64,000 nucleotides of DNA. Origin: Bacteroidota bacterium. GTDB taxonomy: Bacteria; Bacteroidota; Bacteroidia; AKYH767-A; 2013-40CM-41-45. The translations under genes were made by a program, and so were the position numbers. The stretch spans positions 310,001 through 374,000 of the forward strand of contig JADKJP010000002.1 of assembly GCA_016720935.1 (NCBI GenBank), in the 5' to 3' direction. The notes below the pieces were generated by a model. That model ran no database searches, had not been told where the DNA came from, and was given only the letters and a program-made list of their open reading frames with translations. Positions 29,882 through 38,481 of this stretch are shown in pieces; positions within the stretch are counted from its first letter, which is position 1; each line of letters begins with the position of its first letter.

Positions 29882-31132
29882 TTATTCCAGAATCAGTTTT
29901 TTCGAAAAAGTATTTCCGGAATTATCAGTAAATGAAAGCAGATAAATTCCACTTTCTAATTTTCTGGTATCAAAATCAAGAACTGTATTTTCTGTTAATG
30001 AAAATTCCTGAATTAATTTTCCCTGGATCGTCATCAGTTTTATGTTCAGCTTATCAGAGAAATTATTTGCCTGTAAAGAAAGCGTCACCCGATCTTTCGA
30101 AGGATTCGGATAAATTTTCAGAAACTGATTCAAGACATTTTCTTCAATACCAATGGATGAAATGTGAACTGTTTGCGTAGAAGTATCGCAGCGACAGGAA
30201 TCACAGGCGATATGAGTGACGTTGAAATCGCCACCCGTTCCGAAGTCGTGTGTTGGATTGAAAGTGTTTCCACCAAAACTCCAACTATGTTGCGTTGAAT
30301 AAATATTTTCGGAAAGAAATGATGCAGTGGTTCCATTGGTCGTAAAGCTGAACGTTGCATTCGGCTCGTATTCTCCGATGTTCCATGTAGCCAGACTGTC
30401 CAGCACCGTATGAGCAGCTACATCCTGCAGATAAGCGGCGACGTTGGCGCTGAGTCCGGAGATGAAAGTATTTCCAACCGGATTTCTTTTGAACATCGTC
30501 GCGTAAAAAGTGCAGGCAGCAAGATAAGATCCGGCCAGACTGGGATGACTCTGATCGGCATTGTACAATTCAAATACGCTGTCTATTGCAATAGAATTTT
30601 GAAATGCAATTCCAACCGGCGCCACACGTGCGTGATTTTCGTCGCCCATCAGGAGATAACTTTCGCGAAGACGTTGCTGCATTCCCGCATAGGTACAAAC
30701 CGGCGGATAGAAAGCGCAATTACTCGCATCTCCGTATTTCCGTCCCCAGGTCATGTAGAAAACAGTTTGGGTACAGGGATTATTTACATGGATCAGACTG
30801 TCGAGTTTACGCGCGAAAGGAAGAACTTCCACCGCTACTTGCTGAGGATCAAAAGAAGGGCGCTGACTTTGTTCCTGCAAGACCACATAATCCCAGGCTT
30901 GCGCATTGATCTTTCCAAGGGCAACGGGATCGGTGCTGTGTTGTTCAAATGTGTAACCGCCGGGAGTGGAGGAATCAAAAACTATTGTATCGCCATCGGC
31001 AAGGGCGAGTCGGTAGATCAGATCAGGGAGATTATTTACAGCGGTATAGCTGTTACCGAGAAAGAGAATTTTCTTTTGCGCAAAAACCTGAAAGGTCATC
31101 AGGCAAGCCAGGGAAAGAAGTATTTTTTTCAT
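29882..31132 (-). CDS. SGNH-hydrolase-like T9SS cargo protein
   Basis: The 416-residue protein starts at an ATG giving a good signal peptide (MKKILLSLACLMTFQVFAQ); an in-frame extension upstream would overlap uvrC. The SGNH block I is FLGNSYTAVNNLP, with Ser near residue 28 after the signal peptide. WDYVVLQEQSQRP and the terminal DQSHPSLAGSYLAA (Asp/His, about 200) complete the hydrolase. Residues about 290-340 are a PKD-like beta domain (WSFGGNTFNPTHDFGTGG). The end is a type A sorting domain (KIYPNPSKDRVTLSLQ ... GIYLLSFTDN). It is predicted to be a secreted esterase or deacetylase acting on polysaccharide; the substrate is unknown. It is divergent from uvrC by 77 bp. Confidence 0.85.
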   Translation of the reverse strand: MKKILLSLACLMTFQVFAQKKILFLGNSYTAVNNLPDLIYRLALADGDTIVFDSSTPGGYTFEQHSTDPVALGKINAQAWDYVVLQEQSQRPSFDPQQVAVEVLPFARKLDSLIHVNNPCTQTVFYMTWGRKYGDASNCAFYPPVCTYAGMQQRLRESYLLMGDENHARVAPVGIAFQNSIAIDSVFELYNADQSHPSLAGSYLAACTFYATMFKRNPVGNTFISGLSANVAAYLQDVAAHTVLDSLATWNIGEYEPNATFSFTTNGTTASFLSENIYSTQHSWSFGGNTFNPTHDFGTGGDFNVTHIACDSCRCDTSTQTVHISSIGIEENVLNQFLKIYPNPSKDRVTLSLQANNFSDKLNIKLMTIQGKLIQEFSLTENTVLDFDTRKLESGIYLLSFTDNSGNTFSKKLILE

Positions 31133-31209
31133 GAAATGGTGATGAGTGGACGAAAATAAGATTTCTTTACGAACTTTACAGGGCTTTAACCAGCAAGCGA
31201 AATTCTCAT

Positions 31210-33012
31210 TTGAAAGAGCATATTCAGGATATCTTATCCGGACTGGAAGACCGTCCCGGAGTGTACCAGTTCTATGACAAGGACGGGTTATTGCTCTATG
31301 TGGGTAAGGCAAAATCGCTTAAAAAAAGGGTCAGTTCTTATTTTCAGAAAGAACATCACGACAGCGGGAAGACAACCATCCTGGTTAGAAAGATCGCGGA
31401 TATCAAAACCCTGGTCGTGGATACCGAGCTGGATGCCTTGCTGCTGGAAAACAGTCTGATCAAAAAACACCAGCCGCGTTACAATGTCAGTCTGAAAGAC
31501 GACAAAACCTATCCTTGGATTTGTATCAAGAACGAACGTTTCCCGCGAGTTTTCATCACACGAAAAATGATCAAGGACGGTTCGGAATATTTCGGTCCGT
31601 TCACACCGGTGAAAATCATTCATACTTTACTGGATCTTACTTCACAGCTCTACAAATTGCGCAATTGCAATCTTGTTCTTTCAGAAGAAAATATCGCGAA
31701 GAAGAAATTCAAAGTATGCCTGGAATATCATCTTGGAAATTGCAAAGGGCCCTGTGAAGCTTTGCAATTGCAGGAGGAGTATGATCAAAGTATCAAAGAC
31801 ATTCGTCAGATCCTGAAAGGAAACATCAATACGGTGATTCAGCATTTGAAAAATCTGATGAATCAGTTTTCGGAGAAATTTGAATTTGAAGAAGCGCAGG
31901 GCATCAAGGAAAAAATTGAATTGCTGGAGCGTTACAAATCCAAATCGGTGGTGGTGAATCCTGCGATCCACAATACGGATGTGTATTCCATGGTGACCGA
32001 TGAAGAATCAGCTTATGTGAATTTTCTGCGGATCATGAACGGATCCATCATTCAGGGTCATACGATAGAGATTAAAAAGAAACTGGAAGAAAGCGATGAA
32101 GAGTTGCTCGAAATCGCCATCGTGGATTTACGCACACGATTTTTGAGTGATGCATCAGAAATTCTGGTTCCTTTTCCATTGAATCTCGAAATGGATGGAG
32201 TAACGATAACGGTTCCGAAGATTGGGGATAAGAAACATTTGCTTACGCTGTCTGAAACGAATGTCAGAAATTATATACGGGAAAAGAATCTGCAGCTGGA
32301 GAAACAAAATCCGGAGAACAAGGTTTTGCGTTTGCTTGAGCAGATGAAAAAAGATTTACGATTAACGGAATTGCCAAGACGGATCGAATGTTTTGACAAT
32401 TCAAATATCCAGGGCTCTTATCCTGTCGCGGCGATGAGTGTTTTTCTAAATGGTAAACCGGCGAAGAAAGAATACCGTCACTACAATATCAAAACTGTTG
32501 AAGGTCCTGATGATTTCGCATCGATGGAAGAAGTGATTTTCCGGCGTTACAAACGAATGCTTGATGAAGCACAGGAATTGCCACAGCTGATTGTGATCGA
32601 CGGTGGTAAAGGACAGCTCAGCTCGGCGATGACGAGTCTGGACAAACTTGGTTTGCGTGGAAAGGTCGCCGTAATTGGCATTGCCAAACGTCTCGAAGAA
32701 ATCTTTTATCCCGGTGATACGGCTCCTTTGTATATCGATAAAAAAAGCGAGACACTTCGTGTGATTCAGCAGCTGCGTGATGAAGTGCATCGTTTTGGAA
32801 TTACGCATCACCGGAAGAGAAGAGAAAAAGGAACGGTGAAAACGGAGCTTTCTGAAATCAAAGGTATCGGTGAAGCAACGGCGCAGGCGCTGCTGATTCA
32901 TTTCAAATCCGTGAAGAAAATTAAAGAGGCGACAGCGGAGGAGCTGGAAGCGGTTGTCGGAAAATCAAGAGCTGAAAAAGTACTCGTGCATTTTAGAAAA
33001 GACAATTCATAG
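31210..33012 (+). CDS. uvrC: Excinuclease ABC subunit C
   Basis: The 600-residue protein has the UvrC order: GIY-YIG nuclease (PGVYQFYDKDGLLLYVGKAK, about 16-95), a Cys-containing region (VCLEYHLGNCKGPCEA), a UvrB-interaction motif (FEEAQGIKEKIELLE near 225), an RNase H-like endonuclease domain (IECFDNSNIQGS, IVIDGGKGQL) and C-terminal tandem HhH (IKGIGEATAQALL). It makes both incisions in nucleotide excision repair. The start is TTG at 31210; no ATG is available at a suitable place. The repeat at 33013 follows the stop codon directly. Confidence 0.95.
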   Translation: MKEHIQDILSGLEDRPGVYQFYDKDGLLLYVGKAKSLKKRVSSYFQKEHHDSGKTTILVRKIADIKTLVVDTELDALLLENSLIKKHQPRYNVSLKDDKTYPWICIKNERFPRVFITRKMIKDGSEYFGPFTPVKIIHTLLDLTSQLYKLRNCNLVLSEENIAKKKFKVCLEYHLGNCKGPCEALQLQEEYDQSIKDIRQILKGNINTVIQHLKNLMNQFSEKFEFEEAQGIKEKIELLERYKSKSVVVNPAIHNTDVYSMVTDEESAYVNFLRIMNGSIIQGHTIEIKKKLEESDEELLEIAIVDLRTRFLSDASEILVPFPLNLEMDGVTITVPKIGDKKHLLTLSETNVRNYIREKNLQLEKQNPENKVLRLLEQMKKDLRLTELPRRIECFDNSNIQGSYPVAAMSVFLNGKPAKKEYRHYNIKTVEGPDDFASMEEVIFRRYKRMLDEAQELPQLIVIDGGKGQLSSAMTSLDKLGLRGKVAVIGIAKRLEEIFYPGDTAPLYIDKKSETLRVIQQLRDEVHRFGITHHRKRREKGTVKTELSEIKGIGEATAQALLIHFKSVKKIKEATAEELEAVVGKSRAEKVLVHFRKDNS

Positions 33013-33056
33013 CTTTGCGCTCTTTGTCCCAATGGGGAAAAATATTTCGCGCAAAG
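33013..33056. repeat. CTTTGCG-family repeat after uvrC, possible terminator
   Basis: CTTTGCGC (33013-33020) and GCGCAAAG (33049-33056) form the ends of a hairpin with the core TCCCAATGGGGAAA between. It starts on the base after the uvrC stop. This is one of seven loci of this family in the window. Confidence 0.65.
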
Positions 33057-33123
33057 ATTTTTGGAACGAAACTTTTGTTCCTTTTGATTTGGATGGATAT
33101 GATCTTTCATTCAGAAGAATTAT

Positions 33124-33147
33124 TTTTATTGCCACGAATGCACGAAT
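33124..33147. repeat. ATTCGTGCATTCGTGG repeat, copy 3 (inverted)
   Basis: TTTTATTGCCACGAATGCAC and the following GAAT are the reverse complement of the copies at 29631 and 29813. It lies between the convergent uvrC and gpsA genes. Confidence 0.65.
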
Positions 33148-33232
33148 GATTTTGTTTTCAATAATGGCAACTCAATAATTATTTTTTCTTTTAGGAAAAT
33201 ATACAAATTGGTAGGGAAAAGGGTGCAGAGAA

Positions 33233-34231
33233 TTAATTTAACTGGTCGGAGAGGAGTTTCATCTCGATACGTGGCGAGATTTTTTCGTAGAGGACATGAT
33301 ACACCGCGCTCATGATGGGCATGTGTACATTGTATTTTTTATTGATCTCATAAATACAACGTGTCGCGTAATATCCTTCCGCGATCATGTTCATTTCGAG
33401 TTGCGCGAATTTTACCGAGTAGCCTTTGCCGATCATGGTTCCGAACATACGGTTGCGACTGAAGGATGAATAAGCTGTCACCAGCAAATCGCCCAGGTAA
33501 GCGGAGCCGTTGATGTCGCGGTTGACAGGATGAACGGTATCTACAAAGCGTTTGATTTCCTGGATGGCATTGGAGATGAGTACAGCCTGAAAATTGTCGC
33601 CGTATCCGACACCATGACAAATACCGCTGGCAATCGCGATGACATTTTTTAAAACCGCGGAATATTCTGTTCCGTAGATATCGTCGCTGACGGTTGTTTT
33701 GATGTAGCGGCAGTTCATCAGTGTCGCGAGAACCTGGGCATTGGCGGTATCCTGTGAGGCGATGGTGAGATAGGAGAGTCGTTCCATCGCGACTTCTTCG
33801 GCATGGCATGGTCCGGTGATGACACCGATTTTGTCGATTGAAATTTTATAATGATGGTGTAAAAAATCTCCGACAATCAGCAAATCATCAGGAATGATTC
33901 CTTTGATGGCGGAGAAGACCATTTTGTTTTTGAAATCTTCCGGTTTGATTTTTTCGAGGGATGGTTTAAGAAAGGCCGAAGGAACTGCAAGGATAATAAT
34001 ATCGGAAGAGGCAATAACGTGGTGGAGGCTGCTGCTGACTTTTACTTTTTCGAGATCGACGGTGACGTCGCTGAGGTAGTGTGGGTTGTGCTGGTATTTG
34101 TTGATGAAATCGGCTGTCTCGTTGCTGCGAACCCACCAGTGAATGGTGTTGACGTTGTTTGACAAGATCTTCACAATCGCCGTCGCCCAGCTCCCGCCGC
34201 CGATTACTGATATGGTAGGTTTGGATGTCAT
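33233..34231 (-). CDS. gpsA: Glycerol-3-phosphate dehydrogenase [NAD(P)+]
   Basis: The 332-residue protein starts with MTSKPTISVIGGGSWATAIVK, the Rossmann GxGxxA motif. It contains FSAIKGI, the ITGPCHAEEVA motif, catalytic Lys in AVLKNVIAIASGICHG and NGSAYLGDLLVTAYS with RNRMFG. It reduces dihydroxyacetone phosphate to sn-glycerol 3-phosphate, the first step to phospholipids. The ATG at 34231 is preferred: an in-frame start 12 codons upstream lies inside the repeat at 34257-34290. The gene is monocistronic. Confidence 0.95.
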   Translation of the reverse strand: MTSKPTISVIGGGSWATAIVKILSNNVNTIHWWVRSNETADFINKYQHNPHYLSDVTVDLEKVKVSSSLHHVIASSDIIILAVPSAFLKPSLEKIKPEDFKNKMVFSAIKGIIPDDLLIVGDFLHHHYKISIDKIGVITGPCHAEEVAMERLSYLTIASQDTANAQVLATLMNCRYIKTTVSDDIYGTEYSAVLKNVIAIASGICHGVGYGDNFQAVLISNAIQEIKRFVDTVHPVNRDINGSAYLGDLLVTAYSSFSRNRMFGTMIGKGYSVKFAQLEMNMIAEGYYATRCIYEINKKYNVHMPIMSAVYHVLYEKISPRIEMKLLSDQLN

Positions 34232-34256
34232 TATTTTCTGATTAGGAAATGAAATA

Positions 34257-34422
34257 TTTCGCCCCATCGGGGCAAAGGACGCAAAGATTTAAAGATTATT
34301 TACAAGACGCACGATCCCGTCTTTCATGAGACTTACATTGATTTAACCAGTAATCCTAATTTTTCTTTGTTATTTTATTCATCTTTTTTTTGCTTTGCGT
34401 TCTTTACCCCGATGGGGCGAAA
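34257..34422. repeat. Inverted pair of CTTTGCG/CCCCATCGGGG repeats
   Basis: TTTCGCCCCATCGGGGCAAA (34257-34276) continuing GGACGCAAAG is the reverse complement, with few changes, of GCTTTGCGTTCTTTACCCCG continuing ATGGGGCGAAA (34393-34422). They enclose about 100 bp, as in BIME-type pairs of REP elements. The pair lies between gpsA and the M28 peptidase gene, both on the minus strand, where it could end the latter's transcript. Confidence 0.7.
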
Positions 34423-34471
34423 CAAACTAATGCTAAAGCAAAGAAAACCGCAATCTCAAAAAAGCAATCTT

Positions 34472-36163
34472 TTAAAAGGTGATGTCTTTGATGATTTCCT
34501 GGTTGTGGCGGAGGACTTTGACTTTGGTGGTTTCGCCTTTGCTGAATTTGCTGAGCGCCTTCATGTAGCTCATCATGTCCAGAACCTTGTGTTCGCCAAT
34601 TTGTATTACCACATCACCCGGCTCGAGACCTGCAGCGGCAGCCGGTCTTCCTTCCGTTACACCATCGATGCGCATGCCTTCTCCGTCGAAAGCGTAATCA
34701 GGAACAACACCAAGGGTCACCTTGAATTTCGGCGCGTCTTCGTTTTGATCGTCTTTTGTTTTTGTGAATGCGAGTTTACCGGAATTGTTGGTGAGACGGA
34801 TTACATTTTCAATCATGTGAATGATGGACAATTCTCCCTCGTAATTGATCAGATTTTCATCGTCACTTGGTTTGTGATAATCCTGATGCGTGCCGCTGAA
34901 GAAATGCAACACCGGTAAATTTTGCAAATAAAAAGAAGTGTGATCACTCGGTCCGACACCGGATTCTGTTTGTTTGATTTTAATTCCATCAACAGAAATT
35001 GAATCCATAAGTGTTTTCCAGCGCGGAGAAGTTCCTGTTCCGTTCACCAACAAAGTTTTTTCATCCGGCTTCAATCGTCCGACCATATCCATGTTGATCA
35101 TGTAATTGATCGTGTTCAGATCAACGGTCGGGTGTTTTACATAGTAATTCGAACCTAACAAACCTTTTTCCTCACCTGAATAGGCCATGAAGAGGTAATT
35201 GTTCTTTTTGAGATCGGATGTTTTCAGAAAACGCGCGAGCTCGATCAATGCTGCTGTGCCGCTGGCATTGTCGTCGGCACCATTGTGAATCGCGGGTTCT
35301 CCACGATACAAGGAACCTTCGGCACCATAACCCAGGTGATCGTAGTGCGCGCCGATGACAACTGTTGTTGCCGCGCCGTTATCAATCAGTCCGAGAATGT
35401 TGTGTCCGGTCTTTTCGATTTTTTCCACTTCCGCGCCAACAGTACAATTGGTGATGATACTGTCTTTCAGAATTTCCGCGGCTTTACCTTTTGCAAATAA
35501 AACGGGGATGCTCACCGGAGATGTTCTCATTTTCCAATCCGCTTTCGGATCATTTTGCGCGGTGTCGGAATTGATAAAAATCACCGCTGTAGCTCCACGC
35601 TGAATGGCGATGTCCAGTTTTTTACGGAGATCAGTCCATTCACCGAATTTACCATGAGGGGTATTTCCATCCGGCGTTCCGCTTTCCATCACAAAAATCT
35701 TTTTTGCAATATTCGCTTTGCCGTAATAGTCATCTTGTTTCAGCGCAGGATCGTTGATGCCGTAACCTACGCGCGCGATGTATCCGGTGATGCTACCGTT
35801 GCTGGTAAAAGGAAGAGGATAAAAATCTTCGTCTACTTTGAAGATATGGTTGTTTACAATCAGCTGAGTACTGCTTCCGATTTTCGCGCCATCGGTAAAC
35901 TGAAAAGGCTGGAGATAGCCGTCCGTTCCTTTGCTTTTTAGGCCCAGGCTTTTAAACTGTTTAGTGATATAATCCGAAGCTTTGGTTTCTCCTTTGCTAC
36001 CGGCTTCACGACCTTCATAGGCATCGGAAGCAAGTGTGCTGATATGCGTTTTGAGTTTTGCTTTCAGTTCGTTGTCTGTAAGCGGAACGAGTTTGGTGCT
36101 GGAGCAGGAGAGGAAGTAAAGAAAAAAAGCTGCCGGAAGAATTGTACGCGCTAAAGTTCGCAT
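34472..36163 (-). CDS. M28 metallopeptidase lipoprotein with PA and PDZ domains
   Basis: The start is set at the ATG giving a lipoprotein signal with Cys20 (FFLYFLSCSS). Domains in order: PA-like insertion (about 110-240, including ATAVIFINSDTAQ), M28 peptidase (about 255-450; ligands in GAHYDHLG, HNGADDNASG, SGEEKGLLGS, NMDMVG and QDYHKPSDD) and a C-terminal PDZ domain (about 465-563; DGVTEGRPAAAAGLEPGDVVIQIG). The protein is about 563 residues. It probably sits on the periplasmic side or surface of the outer membrane and removes N-terminal residues from peptides. It is not a close copy of the M28 gene at 28218. Confidence 0.9.
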   Translation of the reverse strand: MRTLARTILPAAFFLYFLSCSSTKLVPLTDNELKAKLKTHISTLASDAYEGREAGSKGETKASDYITKQFKSLGLKSKGTDGYLQPFQFTDGAKIGSSTQLIVNNHIFKVDEDFYPLPFTSNGSITGYIARVGYGINDPALKQDDYYGKANIAKKIFVMESGTPDGNTPHGKFGEWTDLRKKLDIAIQRGATAVIFINSDTAQNDPKADWKMRTSPVSIPVLFAKGKAAEILKDSIITNCTVGAEVEKIEKTGHNILGLIDNGAATTVVIGAHYDHLGYGAEGSLYRGEPAIHNGADDNASGTAALIELARFLKTSDLKKNNYLFMAYSGEEKGLLGSNYYVKHPTVDLNTINYMINMDMVGRLKPDEKTLLVNGTGTSPRWKTLMDSISVDGIKIKQTESGVGPSDHTSFYLQNLPVLHFFSGTHQDYHKPSDDENLINYEGELSIIHMIENVIRLTNNSGKLAFTKTKDDQNEDAPKFKVTLGVVPDYAFDGEGMRIDGVTEGRPAAAAGLEPGDVVIQIGEHKVLDMMSYMKALSKFSKGETTKVKVLRHNQEIIKDITF

Positions 36164-36215
36164 GGCTGGTAATTTAGCCCGCAAGATACACAGAAATGGC
36201 TGAAAATTTTGCCAC

Positions 36216-36232
36216 GGAAATCAAAGATTTCC
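36216..36232 (-). terminator. Short hairpin after the DNRLRE gene
   Basis: GGAAATC (36216-36222) pairs with GATTTCC (36226-36232) across an AAA loop, 19 bp beyond the stop codon of the minus-strand gene. A modest AAATTTTC follows; a weak terminator candidate. Confidence 0.35.
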
Positions 36233-36250
36233 CGCTAAGAATTACCTGTT

Positions 36251-37693
36251 TTACTGTACACAGATTCGCTGCACAGGCTGATTTCCAAGCCTTACGAAAT
36301 AAATTCCTTTGGCCCAGTTTGCTGTGTTTACCGAAAAGCTGTTCATTCCGGTCACATCATAATCCGCGATCAATTCTCCGAGAGGATTGAGAATTTCAAG
36401 ACCACGGTAGGAAGCGCTGGGATTCCAGCGGATGTAAATATCCGAAGTGGATGGATTGGGATAGACTTCAAAAGCTGTTGGTTGTAACGTTGGAACAGCA
36501 GTCGGCAACATGTAATAACAAACATCAAGAGTCGGATGCAAAGTAGTATCCGGATTATCGCCTGAAGACACGATCATGCGTGCATAAGGAATTTCATTCG
36601 CCATCTTCAGCATGAACCCATCACTTATTCCGGGAGAATTGACCATGTCCTGCACCATGCCACTCACATCGATATTCGGAAAATCCTGTGTGCTACTTGT
36701 TGTCGGAGCAAGGATGACCTGGTTTTGATTTGAGGTATTGGGTTGCGTGTTCCAGTTAATAGTGTTTTCTGTCCATGGAGTGATTACACGACGAATTACA
36801 CTTTCATTGGAACTGGTCATGCTTGTATCCGTCGCGAAAAAATTATTGTTGGGAGCAAAGTACAATGAAAGTGCCGCAGATTGAACAACGGCTCCCTGTG
36901 GGATTTGTGACAGATCGAATTTGAAAAAATTCCTCCAGCGCACCGGAATACTGTTGATTGTCCATCCGCCACAGAAATATTCTATTTCATTGGGGTTGTT
37001 GTTTGCCGGATTAAAATCATCTACGGTGGCATCTTCGCCGGCTTTGTCAATTTTCAAATGCAGACAAGTTACCTGCGGAGTGAATGTGACAATCAACAAT
37101 GGACGTTGACTGGAATCCGGATGATCGCCGGAAGCGAAAATCATCCGTCCGTACTGAATTTCGACGACTTGTCTTAATGAGAATCCATAGTTCCCGGTGT
37201 TTACCATTTCCTGTACCATAGGCGTAACATCCATATTGGGATAATCCTGAGTGCCGCTGGTACTTTGTGGCAGAAATACCTCGTCCACATTGGTGACAGC
37301 AGGCTGATTGTTCCAGGCGATGAGATTTTCTTGCCATGGATCTGTTACTCTTTGCAATACACTTTCATTGGAACTGGTCAGGGATTGGTGCACATCATTG
37401 AAGCTATTGGGATGTGCATAATAGAGGGAAAGATAGGCGCTGTTGACAACCGAGCCCGGGGGAATCATGCTGAGGTCGAATTTAAAGAATGACCTCCAAC
37501 TCACCTGTGTACCATTGATGGTCCAGGTCCCGCTGCAATAATCTGTTTCGTTTGGATAATTTCCGTTCGGATACCAATTATCTACAGCTGCGTCTTCACT
37601 GGACGGATCAAGACGAAGGGAAATAGTGGATTGTGCCGACAGGAACAAAGATGATAAGAAAAGTAAGCCTGTCAGAAGGAGTTGGGAGCGCAT
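36251..37693 (-). CDS. Secreted two-DNRLRE-domain T9SS protein
   Basis: The 480-residue protein has a signal peptide ending SLFLSAQ and two tandem DNRLRE domains (about 22-205 and 208-395). Each has the sequence pattern of N-terminal DAAVDNWYPNGNYPNE or DATVDDFNPANNNPNE, RSFFKFDLS or RNFFKFDLS, then WNNQP or WNTQP and a RMIxSSGD motif. The end is a type A sorting domain (FEVYPNPSTSDIYIRWN ... GIYFVRLGN). DNRLRE domains are beta-sandwiches in secreted proteins, probably structural or carbohydrate binding. The two copies come from internal duplication. It is transcribed toward the M28 lipoprotein gene. Confidence 0.85.
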   Translation of the reverse strand: MRSQLLLTGLLFLSSLFLSAQSTISLRLDPSSEDAAVDNWYPNGNYPNETDYCSGTWTINGTQVSWRSFFKFDLSMIPPGSVVNSAYLSLYYAHPNSFNDVHQSLTSSNESVLQRVTDPWQENLIAWNNQPAVTNVDEVFLPQSTSGTQDYPNMDVTPMVQEMVNTGNYGFSLRQVVEIQYGRMIFASGDHPDSSQRPLLIVTFTPQVTCLHLKIDKAGEDATVDDFNPANNNPNEIEYFCGGWTINSIPVRWRNFFKFDLSQIPQGAVVQSAALSLYFAPNNNFFATDTSMTSSNESVIRRVITPWTENTINWNTQPNTSNQNQVILAPTTSSTQDFPNIDVSGMVQDMVNSPGISDGFMLKMANEIPYARMIVSSGDNPDTTLHPTLDVCYYMLPTAVPTLQPTAFEVYPNPSTSDIYIRWNPSASYRGLEILNPLGELIADYDVTGMNSFSVNTANWAKGIYFVRLGNQPVQRICVQ

Positions 37694-37802
37694 GGGTTAG
37701 GGAGATTTCATCATAAAGTTATAGATGTTTCCTGTACCCACCAAAGTTTTCACCTACGAAAGGAGTACATTGGCAAAAGATCAAAAAAGATTAACCAAAT
37801 AC

Positions 37803-37833
37803 TGAAGATCACCTATGCGCCCTTTACGTCTTC
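37803..37833. repeat. CTTTGCG-family repeat fragment
   Basis: GCCCTTTACGTCTTCTTTGC with following GGGCTTTGA is a partial member of the CTTTGCG family, lying between divergent genes. Confidence 0.45.
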
Positions 37834-37923
37834 TTTGCGGGCTTTGAGTGAAAAAAATACCCATCAATTGATTCATTTCAGATCTTTTCCTGAATTCGTA
37901 TACTTGTTTAAAATTTGACATTC

Positions 37924-38418
37924 ATGAAAAAGCTCTCTCTCTTCCTCCTGCTTCTCATTCAATATTCATGCACAACAGAACCTGTCGCTGATACTTCAGA
38001 AAACACCGTGTTATTAAAAGACAGTCTGATCAATGTATTGCGTAACACAGATATTGCCTGGTCAGAGACTGCCGCGAAAAAAGGCTATCATCAATCGCGT
38101 CTGGATTTCGCGGCGAATGATGCAATTGATATGCTGGAAGGAAGCATGCCTTTGATGGGCATTGACGCGATCCGGAAATTTGTAGAGACGCATCCTGATT
38201 CTGATTTTGTGATGTCATGGCATCCGGTTACTGCTGATGTCGCAGCTTCAGGCGATCTTGGATATACTTTTGGTTCCTGGAAAATGGTGATGAAACTAAA
38301 AGAGGGAAAGGACACAACCATGTTTGGTGATTACCTGACAGTTTGGAAAAAACAGGAAGATGGAAGCTGGAAATATGTGGTGGACGGAGGGAATGGTACG
38401 CCGGCGGAAATCAAGTAA
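37924..38418 (+). CDS. SnoaL/DUF4440-like lipoprotein
   Basis: The ATG at 37924 gives a lipoprotein signal (LSLFLLLLIQYSC) with Cys about residue 17. The 164-residue protein matches SnoaL-like/DUF4440 proteins of the NTF2 fold: DIAWSETAAKKGYHQSRLDF, GMDAIRKFV-like GIDAIRKFVETH, DLGYTFGSWKM and DYLTVWKKQEDGSWKYVVDGG. Members include ketosteroid-isomerase-like enzymes and non-catalytic proteins; a function cannot be named. The alternative start three codons earlier changes nothing. Confidence 0.8.
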   Translation: MKKLSLFLLLLIQYSCTTEPVADTSENTVLLKDSLINVLRNTDIAWSETAAKKGYHQSRLDFAANDAIDMLEGSMPLMGIDAIRKFVETHPDSDFVMSWHPVTADVAASGDLGYTFGSWKMVMKLKEGKDTTMFGDYLTVWKKQEDGSWKYVVDGGNGTPAEIK

Positions 38419-38419
38419 A

Positions 38420-38481
38420 GGGAGTCTGTAGTCGGGAGTGGTTTTGTAATCTGTAATTCCTCTTCACCCTTCACTCAATCA
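38420..38481 (+). repeat. Heptamer tract pair at convergent gene ends
   Basis: G-type units GGGAGTC, TGTAGTC, GGGAGTG (38420-38440) start right after the stop codon of the DUF4440-like gene. C-type units TCTTCAC, CCTTCAC, TCAATCA (38461-38481) run into the stop codon of the convergent gene (TCA at 38475-38477). Confidence 0.55.
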
